DNA of 64,000 nt. Origin: Lithospermum erythrorhizon (taxonomy: Eukaryota > Streptophyta > Magnoliopsida > Boraginales > Boraginaceae). The stretch lies in contig JADFUC010001683.1 of NCBI GenBank assembly GCA_019722365.1, positions 372,001 through 436,000 of the forward strand, read 5' to 3'. Both the position numbers and the translations under genes were made by a program. The notes below the pieces were generated by a model. It saw only the letters and a list, made by a program, of their open reading frames with translations, searched no databases and was not told where the DNA came from. Positions 36,201-49,130 of this stretch are shown here, in pieces (position 1 is the stretch's first letter; every line of letters starts with the position of its first letter).

Positions 36201-38634
36201 GTAACATGTGGTGAATTTTCATCAGAAAGTTCGATCAATTATGTGCCTGTATGTCATCATGACAGAAGGATCTCGTTGTACTGGTTTAAATCATATGACC
36301 CAACCAAGTTATTTTCTTCGTGAATAATACCTGAAATTATCTACCAGGATGGTCATTTCAAATGCCAATAGAGGCAGGAATAGAATCTTTAAGCTCAAAG
36401 CTGGATATCCGTAAGCTGCACAAACAAGTATACAGATAACAAAATAAGGATACAACGATACAGTTCCAACAAAAGTCTTGTAGACGAATCTAGAGTATTG
36501 ATGTTGATAGGCCACGAGTTAGCATGAGACAAGGATCAAAATTCAACCTGAAATAATGCTTTCAGCTGCTTTTTATGCAAAGAAAGATGGGGACACGGGG
36601 TGGAGAAATTTTGGCATCACGTATGACGATTTCAACTATACTTTTTTTAAAAGACCTTCAGTTTCTCATCATTACTTTGAACAATTTGAATTTCATTCCT
36701 TTGATTTTTCCAGTAGGATAGGAAACACATGACATTGTTGCACGGTCAGGATGCTAATACAAAAAATGAAGGCAGACTTCAACTTTGTTTCCAACCTGAA
36801 GAGTTTCAAGTATATAGTCTTACCATATATGCTCTCCAGATATATACAGAGAAGCAGCTCAGAGGCAATCAGCAAAGGAGTCGCAACTATAGCATGACAA
36901 GGGGCCCACTGTGAATTGCAATAGAAAACAGTTAACAAGTTTTAGAATATGTGAAATTAACATATAATATCTTGAAACAAAATTCGTACATGGCGATCAT
37001 GGGGAACAGAGGGAGCTGGTAAAGAGAACCTTCCTCTTGCAACAACTGCATGAAATATCCACAATGGAAGAAAAACGATCCTGTAAAAGGAAGCCACCAG
37101 TAGAACATCAAACTGGATAACAAGAAAACTAAGGACCGAGATATCAGTTTCTATTATTAGCCAAAGACATGTGTACACGTTATTTAATAAATTCAAAGAG
37201 ATAATATTATATCTTACATGATTGAAGGCATACATGATATAACACTATAGTGAACGCTTGATCAAAGTGTTTTTTGCGGACTAATTATATGCACACAACT
37301 AATACTAAGATCAAGCATCTGAAGATCAGGAAGAACTTCCATAGAACATTAGTCCATCGTCGTTGATGGGTAATACAGAACGATCAATCAACTAGATCAG
37401 AAAAAAAGTCATGTACAAACTGCAAGATATAGGCCATGAGACTTATTCCCACCATAATAATACATGCCTTTCACAGACTAAGATAAACCGCTCAAAGAAT
37501 AGAAAGCCTTGAGCAATGTTTACACTTGCGGCTAATATAAGCTAAGAGTAGACATTTTATTCATCATTATATATTACATTACGACACTACCTTGAATTTT
37601 ATAGAGAAATTATTTACTTACATTCAGTTTGTAAAGGTGGTCTTAACCAGCTCAACTAAACCAGAATTCAGATGAACTTATATCGTGATCTTTATGAATA
37701 GTATCCATGCTAAAGTTCTGTTATGATAGCAATCCCAAAAATTCGACCTGAAATTCAGTTTGTTTAGTAGAATTCTGTCTGTGGGACAAAACCAAGAGAT
37801 CGTACACTTTGGTTTTCAGTCTTCTGTGTAAGGCCGATTAAAAACCAAACCAGCATATACAGACTCAATCGAAAAATTAGCCTGACCAGTCTAGAACAAG
37901 AAAATCCATTCTAATTGATGAAGGTTGCATTTTACTCTTAATTTCAGATTACTCATATCTCGATTTGATACATGAGTCCATCAGAAAACATTCACAGAAT
38001 CAATAAACGTTCACATCGCCAACTCAATCAAATAAAATCTGGAATTCAATCATCAAACAGCATATAAAAATTTAACCTCTGAAGATTTACTTCAACCTCC
38101 TCGCTCGATACAGATTGTTTTGCATTCAATGATATACAAAACAAAACAATAATAAAAACCATAAATGTATTATGCAGTATACACTTACATAAACATCTCA
38201 ACCATTTCTCTTCTGAAAAACAAAAAGCACACATATACATACATATATATTGGCTATAATGAAGCTACTACAACATTCATATTCATTAATATCAACATGT
38301 CCCAATGCCTCTGAAGAGGTTCCGCTTAGGGTCAAATAGTACGCAACCTTAACACAGTCATAACACAACACGGAGGCTGTTTCTGGATTGACCAATAGTG
38401 AAGTGAAACACCATCTACTTCTTCACGATAGATAAGAAGCATAGATTGTGTAATGTAATATAACACTAAAAAAAGAAGTAAACAATGAAGTGAATTATGA
38501 TAAAGAAACAGTCTTTACCACCAAGAATAGTTGACATTTTGATCAAGCTTAAGCATAAGCAAAATGGTGAAAGCTAATAGCAAATTATGAGCCATCAAAG
38601 CCTGCAATGACTTCCCCAACCTCCTCCAGTTCAT
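33244..38634 (-). CDS. transmembrane Fragile-X-F-associated RING-type E3 ligase
   Basis: Fourteen exons on the minus strand join without any frame break to 466 residues. From 5' to 3': 38519-38634, 36990-37080, 36824-36908, 36331-36415, 36115-36184, 35514-35583, 35187-35232, 34848-35094, 34556-34761, 34278-34352, 33979-34048, 33730-33810, 33420-33499, 33244-33322. The protein starts MNWRRLGKSLQALM and has several membrane segments (SWWIVFLPLWIFHAVVA; ATPLLIASELLLCIYLE; LKILFLPLLAFEMTILV; VAISMILFVAATVLTLL; FLVCTKW). A coiled segment follows (PKKDLAEEVWRLQ), then a C3HC4 RING: CRVCFDGEISVVLLPCRHR...CSERCKKCPICR, ending VYDV. It matches Arabidopsis At1g68820 as I recall it, in length and domain order. 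Plants use such proteins as membrane-anchored ubiquitin ligases; the substrate is unknown to me. Intact. Confidence 0.92.
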
Positions 38635-39779
38635 TGTTCTATAAGTCTTTTATATATATAAATAAATACTATATATTATAACTGAATATACACTTTGTTA
38701 TGTAAGAAATGGACTTGAGTTTTGGGACATAAAAACAAAAGGTTTTTTTTATAGAAACATATGAAATTGAGAACTACGAAAGAATATATTTAGTTGATTA
38801 TGTAAGATATGGACTTCCATTTTGGGACAGAGATATAACAGATTTTATAAAAATGTAAGAAGAAGAGTGTAGAGCGGGGAGGGGGTGGCATCGGGAAAAC
38901 AGTCGAAAAATACAACATGCTATTATTTATCTCGAAGTTTATTCAATATGTACACGATAATTAATTATAATCATTTCGAGATTTAACCAGTGCATTCGAT
39001 AAGTATTGATGGTGGGTCGCGTTACAAAAGACAACAGTCTAAAGATTGATGGATAGATACGAGGGTACAGTGTTGTGTACGTTTGCATTGCACAAGTCAA
39101 GAGTGTTTACATCAGCTGATTCAGCATATTAATTCACTTACTAATCATTTACAACAAAAAGAATCAAAAAATTAGCAGGGTCAATTATATGTGTTCCCAA
39201 ATTTAAAAGCTAATGAATCATAACGTGAAAATAATTGACCTATTCTCCTTACTTGCTACTTTATAACATGGTGATTGAATTGGTAATGTATTTGGGGCAT
39301 CAAATAGTGGATATTATTAAAGTAAATTCATTATTATTTTTGCTCAACTAAGAAAATCATAGGAAAAATATTTTTATTGAAAGTGAAGGGCAATAAAATG
39401 GTCAAGTGGAATCTATATTGATGCAATAATTTATTTTGCTTTTACCATGACTTCAACAAAATACTTTCTCCGTTGTTTTTTAATTTATCGTTTAATAATT
39501 TACCGCTGTAAATTAAGAGAAAAATAAAAAATCTTGACTGTCGGTTGAAGCTATATCGTTGGTTGGTTGATAATTTAAAAATAAAGTGAGTCGAAAAAGT
39601 ATCTGAAAATATAAAAGTCCAACTTTTTAATTCATGATATTAAGTAAAGGCTTATCGATAGTAAGGCGGCTATTACATGAAACCAAATTAAAAGTAATAA
39701 TAATAATGTCTTTCAAATTTAAAAAAACAACAGCAGTGAGTAGCAAAAAAAATACCGCCAATTCTTCATTCTTCCTTAT
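38635..39779. other. intergenic, upstream of the RING gene
   Basis: 5' flank of the RING gene; a TATATATATAAAAG tract lies within 30 bases of its ATG and is too close to be a normal TATA box. The rest is AT-rich with no recognised gene. Confidence 0.45.
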
Positions 39780-42290
39780 TTGAAGCTTACGGCTCTGTCG
39801 TGATTACACAAACTTGTGATAGTTCCTATACCAAACTTGTGAAAATAAACCATCAGTAATGATATAAACCGAATGAAAGCTAAGTTCTTTGGTGAGGAGG
39901 AGAGTTGTGAAAATTGCTTCGCCAACGGAAGCTAGAGAAAATGAAGTAGGAGCATCCACATCATCAGAGTTGCCATTGTCAGAGCTTAAAAGATGAGATC
40001 CTTCAATAGTTGTTCGGACCCCCTTGATAAAGATCTCTAAAAGCCACTTGGGTCTCTTGTCATTAGAAGTACCAAGATAAATCTTAGTATCCCTTTTTCT
40101 ACAAGATCTATCACATCCGTTGGAAGATAAAGTAGATCTATGATTGAAAAGGAAAGAGTGTGTCCGTTGAGAATCCTCCTGCAAGGTTGAAGTCTTACTA
40201 AGTGCTAAGAGGCTAATCTTCTTTGAATGTTGAAGCCATTCACGTGCCAACTTCGAGGCTCTCCCAACTCCACTTAAAGTACTATGATCGACATGTTTAA
40301 AGTGAGCTTCCGTCACGATAAATTAAATCTTACGAAATCTTACCAAAAGAAGGAGCTCATAAATATTGTTATGTGTCCAATTTTTTAAAATTAAAGAGGA
40401 AAGAAAATTTTGTATAGAAGTAGAGGTTGGTAAAATGTTCAAACCAGACCAAATGTCTTAAATTAAGGAACATTCAAAGAAATAGATGTTGACTACTCTC
40501 ATTATCTAACGAACAGAGACAACAAAGGGTGTTATGCTAATTTTAGTTTTACATGCTAAAAGGTGTGGGTAATCTATTGAGAAGGAGTTTCCAGAGAAAT
40601 ACTTTAATTTTTTGGGGGAAGGGGAGTTTCCAAAGTTTATTCCAAGCTTGAAGAGGGATGGATGAGAAGGTGGAGGGAGTTTCATGTTATTGATGGAAAG
40701 TTGTGTGAGCCTCTTGTAGAGGTCCTTGGATTGAAACGAGTCTTTGGGCCATTTTTTTTCATCTATCGTTCTGTTGGACAAATTTTGAGAATAGCAGAGA
40801 CAATATGGGGAGGAAAAGAGAAATTGAGGAAAGGTGTATTCTAGTGAGAGCAGTTAAAAGAGAAGTTCGAGACAAGATATGATATCTTGGGCTGGTGAGG
40901 TTTAAATAAGCATTAAGATTCTGTCTTCATACGGAAGCCAATTTATACGTTCCAAATATTGATAGAGGAACCATTACCAACAATCCATGTCATTGAATCT
41001 GATATACACATGGTGCCAGAGTGAAGACTTTTTCAAGTCCAAGAAGAGTTTAATTTGATTGGGATAAAGAGGGGTGAGGTGTAAGGAAAATATTTTGATT
41101 TGAGGGTAGAAGGCATGGGTATGTTGGGGTAGTGAAGAATACGCCAACCATTATGTGCAAGAAGAGAAAGGATGAAGTGGTGAAGATGTTTGAAACCAAG
41201 GCCACCTTTGCTAGTCTCGAGGTGAAGAAACTCCCAATTAATCCAGTGTATAGATGAAGATTGAGATCCATACAAAGAAAGTTTGTCAAATCGATCAATA
41301 TCTGAAGGACGTGAGAGGAATTTGTTGATACCCATTGAATCTTAAGGATGGATTGAAGTCTACGGACTTAATCAGTGACATAGCCGACAAAGTTGAGGAA
41401 TTTAGTTTTTCAAAAAGGATTTTCTTTTTGATTTTGTCAATGATATTTGAAAAAATTTATTTTCTATTTGTAGTAATGTCCAGAGGGATACCCAGTATTG
41501 TCAAAGCCACATTTTTTTATCAATGAAGGTGTGCACGAGCTGAAAGTGATAATAGATTTGTTAAAGTTGATTATTTGACCAGAGTCTTTATAGAAGGTGT
41601 TAAGAGTTGAGTTGAACATGTTTAGGCTTTTACTATCAAGGTGTATAAAGAAGTAGCTATCATCTGCGAAGAGGATGTGGGAAACTTGAGGTCCATTTCT
41701 AGCAATAGAAACTCCTTTAAGATTCTTTATGTTTTGGTAATGGAGAAGAGAAGAGAAGGGCTTCGGTGTAGAGGGGCAAAGAATGAGCGAGAGAGGATCA
41801 CTTTATTACAGGCCCGCAGAAGGCTTGAAGGGTTCGAGAGGTTTGACCATTGTATTATGAGTGATAGACAGTAGATGTGCATTTTTCAATCAATTGAATC
41901 CAATAGGAGGTCATTTGAGTTTTTGGAGGAGTTTGAGAAATCCCATCTAATTCTATCAAATGCTTTGCTCATATCAATTTTGATGGCAGTCATCCCATTC
42001 TTTTTACATTTGGAGGTTTGATGGTGTGTAAGTTCTTGAGCCATGATGATGTTGTCCTGAGCCCCTCTACCATGCACAAAACCATTTTGAAAGGGAGAGA
42101 TAAGGGAGTTCAAATGCGGTTTCAGATGGTTCATAATGACTTTCGAAACAATATTGTAAATGGTATTACAGAGAGACTAATTGGTCGATAATCCCCAATC
42201 GAACATGGAGAGTCGACTTTGGGAATCGGAGTGATGAATGTGTTGTTAATTTCCTTCAGGATGAGTCCAACTTAATATGCTACGTTAATT
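39780..42290 (-). mobile_element. LINE (non-LTR retrotransposon) remnant, 5'-truncated
   Basis: Read on the minus strand from about 42270, a broken reverse transcriptase can be followed. The entry region INNTFITPIPKV and GDYRPISLCN comes first, then ISPFQNGFVHGRGAQDNI and KIDMSKAFDRIRWDF (41886-42134). The catalytic FADD motif is at 41659-41670 within HILFADDSYFFIH. Downstream come the zinc-binding C-terminal part KGGLGFKHLHHF with LKSKYFP (41033-41335), zf-RVT-like sequence (40506-40781), and an RNase-H-like tail (39804-40316). Frames change repeatedly, so it is dead. The left part of the element (endonuclease) is missing, as usual for LINE copies. Confidence 0.8.
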
Positions 42291-42522
42291 ATTTTGAAAT
42301 AAAAAATTTAAGTTAAAACGACAAATAAAAAAATTCAATAACAATTATATGATGAACCAAACTCACCAAATAGATATGAATCAAAACCGTTGCAATTCTT
42401 ATCTAAATCACTGCTTTCTCAACTTGGCGGTTTCTTTCTAATCATTCAAATCTTGCAAATAAGAAGAAATAAATGTGGGTGGAAATTCAACCAATGTCCA
42501 AGCAAGTAAGCAATACGTAAGT

Positions 42523-43248
42523 TGTTGGTACATGAAGACTAATTACTAGAGAAGTCCGGATTACTTTAGAAGTCTAATCACTTAAGAAACTAATTGGGGA
42601 ACAAGAAAAGGAAAAGTTTATTACCTATTTGAGACTCTTTTTGGGGAATAATTAATTACTACTTGGTAAGTAATTAATGTGACTTTCTCTTGAAGAGAAA
42701 GTAATTCTTTTATATTAGTGGTAGAAATCTATAAATATCATCTTCTTGTGTAGTATTTAGTGTGTGAGATATCACCACCTCAAATGTGAAATTAAAATAG
42801 AGATTAAGCTGAGAGACTTAAAAAGAAAAATATTCGAGAGGCATGGTGGGGTTTTCATGTCTATGAGAAAACACTCAATTGAGAGATCTTGTTTCTAGAG
42901 ATTTGAGTGTATTAACACATCAATTGCTAAGATGGTAGAATAGGGTTCTTGAGTCCTGTAACAATTCTTCCGGTGATTATTAGTGTATGAATCTGTTAAG
43001 AATTTGGATTAGCTCGCGTTGAGGGTGAACCGGGATAAAATTCTTGTTTATTTCCACTTAATTTATTCTTTTACGATTATTGTCATGTCGAATTGTGGAT
43101 ATCAATCCCGATAGATCTTAGTAATTAGTGTAATTGATCATTACCACAATTATCCATAATTACAGTAAAAATCCCGTCGTTATTATCTAGGAGGATCAGA
43201 GATTCTTGTCAATTATGGGGTTACTAATAGCGGTATAGGATTCTAACA
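42523..43248. mobile_element. solo LTR, 726 bp, with perfect target duplication
   Basis: It begins TGTTGGTACATGAAG and ends GGATTCTAACA, i.e. TG..CA, and is flanked by TAAGT on both sides (42518-42522 and 43249-43253). Inside, TCTATAAATATCATC near 42728 is a plausible TATA box. There is no internal retrotransposon sequence or second LTR, so it is a solo LTR formed by recombination. The intact duplication shows that both ends are genuine. Confidence 0.8.
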
Positions 43249-43253
43249 TAAGT

Positions 43254-44769
43254 ATCTTTACAATGTTACAATTTCGATCTTTTATGATTCAATATCATGT
43301 TATTTCAATGAATCGTGTGTCCTTGACTCGAGATTGTCTAAACGCTACTTTTTGTTCTGCTTCGTTTCCTTAACTACTTTTGTAACTAAAAGAAAAACAT
43401 GTAGCCGCTACTTTCGAGACAATTGCCCACTCAATTATATTTCAAGGATCAAATGAAGAATGTGGTCAATTCCAGCTCAATTGAGGCCTACAACTTTTAC
43501 TAGGCTAACCCAACGTAATAGCCTAATAAGTAATATGATAGGCAGTAATACTTAGATGCTTACAAGAGAATTGTAAGCACCATGCTTACAAGGGTAGAAT
43601 TGAAAAAATATATTTTTATTAAATATAGAAAATCAAAATCACCATCCCCGTTTCCACCAATTTATCCCTCCCCTCAATTTTGCCTCGTCCCCAAATTTAG
43701 CCTCAGTCCACAAACTAATAATTAATTTTCTTCTTGAACTAAAATTTTCAATTAAATTATATAATCAAATTGAAACCTTTTTTCAAATATAAAAACAAAC
43801 CACACAATCCATAAAGTTGGCAGAAATACGATTCCATTGATACAAATTGAATTTGAGGAGCAATTATCAAGCCGAAATTACAAAAAATGAAGAAAATGAA
43901 GAAAAACACTAAAAGTGCAGGTATTTTTTCGAACCATTAAAATATTGTGTTGTTTGTTTGATAATACTATGTTGAATGGGTTTGATGTCTATAATGAATG
44001 AAGCAAATGGAAAGAACACTAAAGTCTGAGGAATACATTTTTTCGAACCATTAAAATATTGATTTGTTTGTTTGATAATACTATGTTGAATGGGTTTGAT
44101 AATACTATGTTGAATTGATTTCTTACAATTAAAGTATTGTGGTGTTAGAATTAATTGTTTTCATATTTAGTTGATATGCGAATTGTTAAACATGATTTAG
44201 AAATTAGTTAGATATAGTAAGACATTATTTCAAAAATAAGTTTTAGACGATTCACTAGATTTAATGATTCAATTTTTTATCAATCTAATGAATAATGTGT
44301 TGAATAATAGGATGAATAAGGTAAAAAGCTCCAACTTCATCTAAATAATATAACTTTTAGATATTCTTTATAATTTGTATGTATTTCATTTAGTAGTATT
44401 TTGTGTTTTTGTAATACACATACTATTCATTTAGTGGTATCTATTTTATTATATGAAATACACATAATATTCACATTTGTGATACGTAATAAACATAATA
44501 CTCATGTATCCATTACGAGATCAAAATACCTGTAATGGTGTGCGTTGGTATTGGATTTCCATACCTAAGTGTTATTGTGTTAACCGACAGGTGTCAAAGC
44601 ATGTTGCCCATTGCAAGATCCAAATAGAGGAATACCAGGAATGTGTGACAATACTTAGTAGAAGGTTGAATGATTTCGAGAGAGAGAGAATGTAGAGAAT
44701 TAAGGAATGAGGATGCCTCGAGAAGATTGAAGAAGAAAGCAACACCAACTGCAAAAAGAACTTGGACGT
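43254..44769. other. repeat-rich spacer
   Basis: AT-rich sequence between the solo LTR and the CACTA-like element. Apart from the 114-bp tandem duplication listed separately, I see no gene. The short open frame around 44504-44695 has no recognised feature. Confidence 0.4.
43923..44117 (+). repeat. 114-bp-period tandem duplication
   Basis: The block ATTTTTTCGAACCATTAAAA followed by TTGTTTGTTTGATAATACTA and GGGTTTGAT occurs at 43923-43986 and again at 44037-44100, nearly identical. A third partial copy (AATACTATGTTGAAT) follows at 44101-44115. The bases before each copy (AACACTAAAAGTGCAG / AACACTAAAGTCTGAG) are also related, so the unit is about 114 bp. Confidence 0.75.
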
Positions 44770-47700
44770 CACTCAAAAAACCACTTAGACGTCACTAAAA
44801 AATGCGGTAATTTTATGCGATGTCTAAGTTAAAACACTTAGACGTCGCTTTTTGACGCCGTCTAAGTTATCGCGGAGCGCCGTCTAAGTTAAATCTTATA
44901 CGGCGCTCAGTTATCTTAAGGCAGCAACTTTATGAGTGTCGTCTAAGTTAATATTCTTAGGCCGTTGCTTTTTAGCGCCGTCAAATCATTTATCTTGTTT
45001 TTTTTTTGCATGCTTTTTAGCTATTTCACCCAATATTAATTTATATACCTAAAAAATTACTACTAATGTCACAAAACATACATTCATTCAAGTTAAATAT
45101 CGATCAAAAAATATATCTCGGCATACATAAAATCAAAATGGCTAGATAAGCATGATATTTTATGACATACGTCAAGTCAAAATATAACTAAACATACATT
45201 TATCCCAGCAACATATATCAAGTCAAAATATAGCCCCTAAGCGAACATGTCTCAATATCTAACAAAATTAATAATTTTCATACCACAAATACTCGAGCTA
45301 GTTATCTTTGACGAGATCAATGAAACTCTTGCATACTCTATAATGGTCTTGAAGTATACATTGTATAGATATCCACATCATCCATCTTTGAACATGAATA
45401 GTGCATTATCCACTTGAGCTATCACACACGATGCTTAGAATACGAAAACTTCAAGAACAAATTATATATTTCCATAACTTTGACTTTTAATTAGTATCAA
45501 CATCCACATATTTAAAAAATGACTTACAACTAAAAAAAGAGTGGTAGTTCCAGATTCTAAAATGTCCTCCATAAACAAACAGACATAGAATCCACAATAG
45601 GCTCTAAGCGGATGCTGCTTTGGGCACTAGATAGAATCATTCAAAACAAAGTTATAATTTGCATGTAATACTATTCAAATGATTGTTGCTAGAAAAAAGT
45701 TCAAATATACCTCGGCTAACTCAATGATTAGAAGCTCGACTTAACTTTAGGCTTGAACTATTTTATTTCTTATTTCGATAGGTAATCATAACACTAAAAA
45801 TAAACAAATTCATAAGGAGAAGTAATAAAAATAAGGTAATATATATTATTGTTAATAATCAGATGAATACCTGTTGATTTTATGCACCAAATCAGCTCGA
45901 TCTTTATGGGTGTGATGTACTCGTAGCGGATCCATATAATATATATATTCATTCTTGGTGTTGATGGCAACCAACACCCAATGATTCCTACATTACTTCA
46001 ATAATCTTAATTAGTATCGGAAACATTTATACTAACATGGAACTATCTATTAGTTCATTTATACGAAAATATTACTAACCGGATATTATATGGTATCATG
46101 ACGAGATGATCTTGTCCTTCATGCTTTTGTAATATATCCACCAAATGAATGCGCTCAGAAATTTTGCATATGTGGAGAGATAAAAGAAGAACCTACTACA
46201 AGCACCATATTTGTGTTGCTTTATTTGTTCACTCTCATTGACCAAATACACATCACATAAGTATCTTCGATAGAAAACAGCCAAGTAACTACATATTTTA
46301 GATGGATATGTGAAACACTTAGATAGAATATATTATTGTGTATTATTATTGAAAGCATGTAAAACATATAGTAGAAGCACTAACCCATTGTGTTATGATC
46401 TCTTTAGCGTTGCTCGAAGAAAGACGATCGCGAGCGCAACGACTTCCGGACATTGAAATAGCAAACAAATCATCTCTTTCAACATAAGCCTTACAAAGAA
46501 GAAAGCACGCATGAGGGTCGAGGTCCGCAGTTCAGCAGGTTGCTCGAATCTTTTTAATTTTTTCCAATAATTGAGGATAATAATCAATCAAATCTTCCTC
46601 CGATAAGTTTTCTTCCACACCATTAACACACCCCTACGTTCCACTCTCTCCATTACCTAAAATCAAACTCAAGCCGGGTAAATCTAGAGTCAAAAGAGTT
46701 TACTCTTTACCATGATTTGTCTAACAAGTGTAGGTTGTGTCTATCTCGAAGCATTATCAAATGATCTTCTAGTTCATCCTCATCCTACTTTCTTATGATT
46801 CAAACACTTCGACAAGGACACGAAATCGTTTTTGTTTTAGGCATTCATTAGAAACAAATCAATTCAATTCCCTCGCACCTTTTTCTTATTCTTGTGACAA
46901 ATGATTAGCAATCATCCACTTTAGATCCATAATTATCAACTACAAATATAACATAAATACAACTTGACATATAACATATATACAAATAGTTGACACATCA
47001 CGTATCACATATATATGTAAAAACAACGTATCAATGTACTCATATCACGTATATATAACTGGATTCCACAGCTTATCGCATCAATGTGTCCATATCACAT
47101 ATATATAACTAGTTCACAACATCAAATCAATGTGCCCATATCACGTAAATATAACTAGTTCAAATTTTTTAATAAACTTCACAAAATTATCATAAAATCA
47201 ACATTGGACAAGAACATAATTTATCCACTAAACTTAAAAAATATAACTAGTTCATATATCAAACAAATTAAAAAACAACACAAACAAAATTAACCAAACC
47301 ATAAAAATTAAAAAAAATACTTCAATACTACACTCAAGCCAAGATTAAACTTTTAATTGATTATTCAACCCTCCGAGCCAAATTAAGACATGGGCAGTAG
47401 TTAAATTCATCACCAAATTCAACAACAACACAAAAAATTAACAAAACCAAACAAGTACTATAACACAATACTAAGTTAATATCAAGATTAAATTTTTAAC
47501 TGATTATTCAAACCTCAATGACTAAATTCTGGCATTAGAGGTCCTTGCAAACAAATTCAAAAACACCATAAATTAATATATAAAAAAACAGGTACAACCT
47601 GAAGACTCAAATAAATAATATATAAACGATAGATTTTGGGGGCAAAACCGTGATGAATAGTTTGGCAAGGCCTTTATCAGAGCAAGGAATAAAGTCTAAA

Positions 47701-48586
47701 TAATATATAATGCTTTTTCTTCCATTTTTATTTTATTGAATTTAATGGAAAAAATTGATGAATTAATAATGGTTATTATTGAGTTGTTTTTTCTTCATCA
47801 TCTTCTACCTTGAGTTAGTGGGCTAGGGTTATTAAAATGAAAATGGACAATAATTTTGGGACAAGGGGTTACACTATGGAAGTAGGCGGGGAGAAATGAA
47901 TGTCAAACTTCGATCGTCTCGTATTACTCCGAGAGGTTAGGGGAGGCTTAACGGAGGAGAAGTAATCCAAACTCGGTCGTCTCGTATTACTCGGAGGTTG
48001 AAATTTGAGGTTGGTGGAGTTACACAGGAGGGTTAGGGTTAGGTAGGAGGTAAAAAGGGTGAGGTCTGTTGGGAGATAAGGGTATCGTTGGGGTGGGGTG
48101 GGAGTAGAGGTAAATAAGGGTGGATCGGGGGAGATGCTGGGGGGTGGGGGTATACGTTGGGAGTGGTAGCGGGTAGGGTGCAGGGTTGTGAGGGTGGTCG
48201 AATATGAATGATGGAAGGGATGGAGTGTGATACGTATATTATTAGGCTTTATTTTCACTTTTTTTTTAATAAAATAAGATATTAACTTGAAGCGTCGTCT
48301 AAGATATAAGCGGGCGTCTCTTTTAAGCATTTGTCTAGATTAACCCAGACTTGAGGCATTTCACCTTGGCGTGTCTGAGTGAAGTGTCATCTAAGTTAAT
48401 CTTAGATGGCGTTTTTAACATGTGGCGTCTAAATAAATGGCGTCCAAGCGTTATTTAACGGCGGCTTCAAGGCATCTAATGAAGCGGCGTGAGCGCCATC
48501 TAAGTTAATCTTAAATAGCGTTTTTTTAACATATGGCCGTCTAAATAAGTCTAAATAATTGGCGATCCAAGCGTTATTTTGTAGTA
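44770..48586 (-). mobile_element. CACTA-like element with subterminal repeats and a Ulp1-type exon
   Basis: The left tip CACTCAAAAAACCACTTAGACG and the complement of the right tip, TACTACAAAATAACGCTTGG, align as degenerate CACTA-type inverted ends. Inside each end, 200-300 bases are packed with copies of GTCTAAGTTA in both orientations: at least seven on the left (44775-44990) and six on the right (48290-48560). These are the subterminal binding-site arrays typical of En/Spm elements. The interior, read on the minus strand, encodes RNHWVLVAINTKNEYIYYMD at about 45924-45985. That is the His-Trp and following region of Ulp1/C48 cysteine proteases, which plant CACTA and Mutator elements often carry. 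No transposase was recognised, and no 3-bp target duplication matches exactly, so the ends have decayed. Confidence 0.7.
47028..47162 (+). repeat. minisatellite, about 53-bp period
   Basis: About two and a half imperfect copies of ATCAATGTGYCCATATCAC followed by RTATATATAACTAGTTC, inside the CACTA-like element. Confidence 0.65.
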
Positions 48587-49130
48587 GTTATTTTGCTTAG
48601 TAGTAGAAGGCAACCAAAAATAAAAAATAGTAAAAGAAAAAAAAAGATTAAATAAATAAATTATAATTGTTAGACATAATTTTTAAATACTTATTCTTTA
48701 TGATTTGATATTAATTTTATCATTATTTTTTCTAAAAATTCATGTAACTAACATATAATGACATGAAAAATAAAATATCATAAAATTGATAAGTGACATT
48801 GTTGTCCATATAATTAATTCCAAATACCATGAAAGACTATCGGTGATAGTGATATAATAAAAATAAAATCATATTCTATATTTGAGTTAAAATTTTAGAA
48901 TGCATGATGATGGATAATTAAAATTAAATAATATTAAATATTTTACAAATTAAATTATAAATCATCTAACACATCAAATATAATCTAAAAGAAAATAAAA
49001 ATAAAAACATGAAATCAAAAACATAAAAAATCACATAATAAGTACCGAACTCTAAGTATCTAAATGATGAGTTGAGTAGTAACTAGTAAGTATATAAAGG
49101 GAAATTCATTACGTGATTAAAATTAGAGAT
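48587..49130. other. AT-rich spacer
   Basis: Between the CACTA-like element and the foldback element. Very A/T-rich (many AATAAAATA tracts); I see nothing in it. Confidence 0.4.

Noticed and set aside
47869..48330. 153-codon proline/threonine-rich open frame on the minus strand
   Set aside because: It lies in the GT-rich 3' end of the CACTA-like element, overlaps its subterminal repeats and has simple-sequence composition; no domain.
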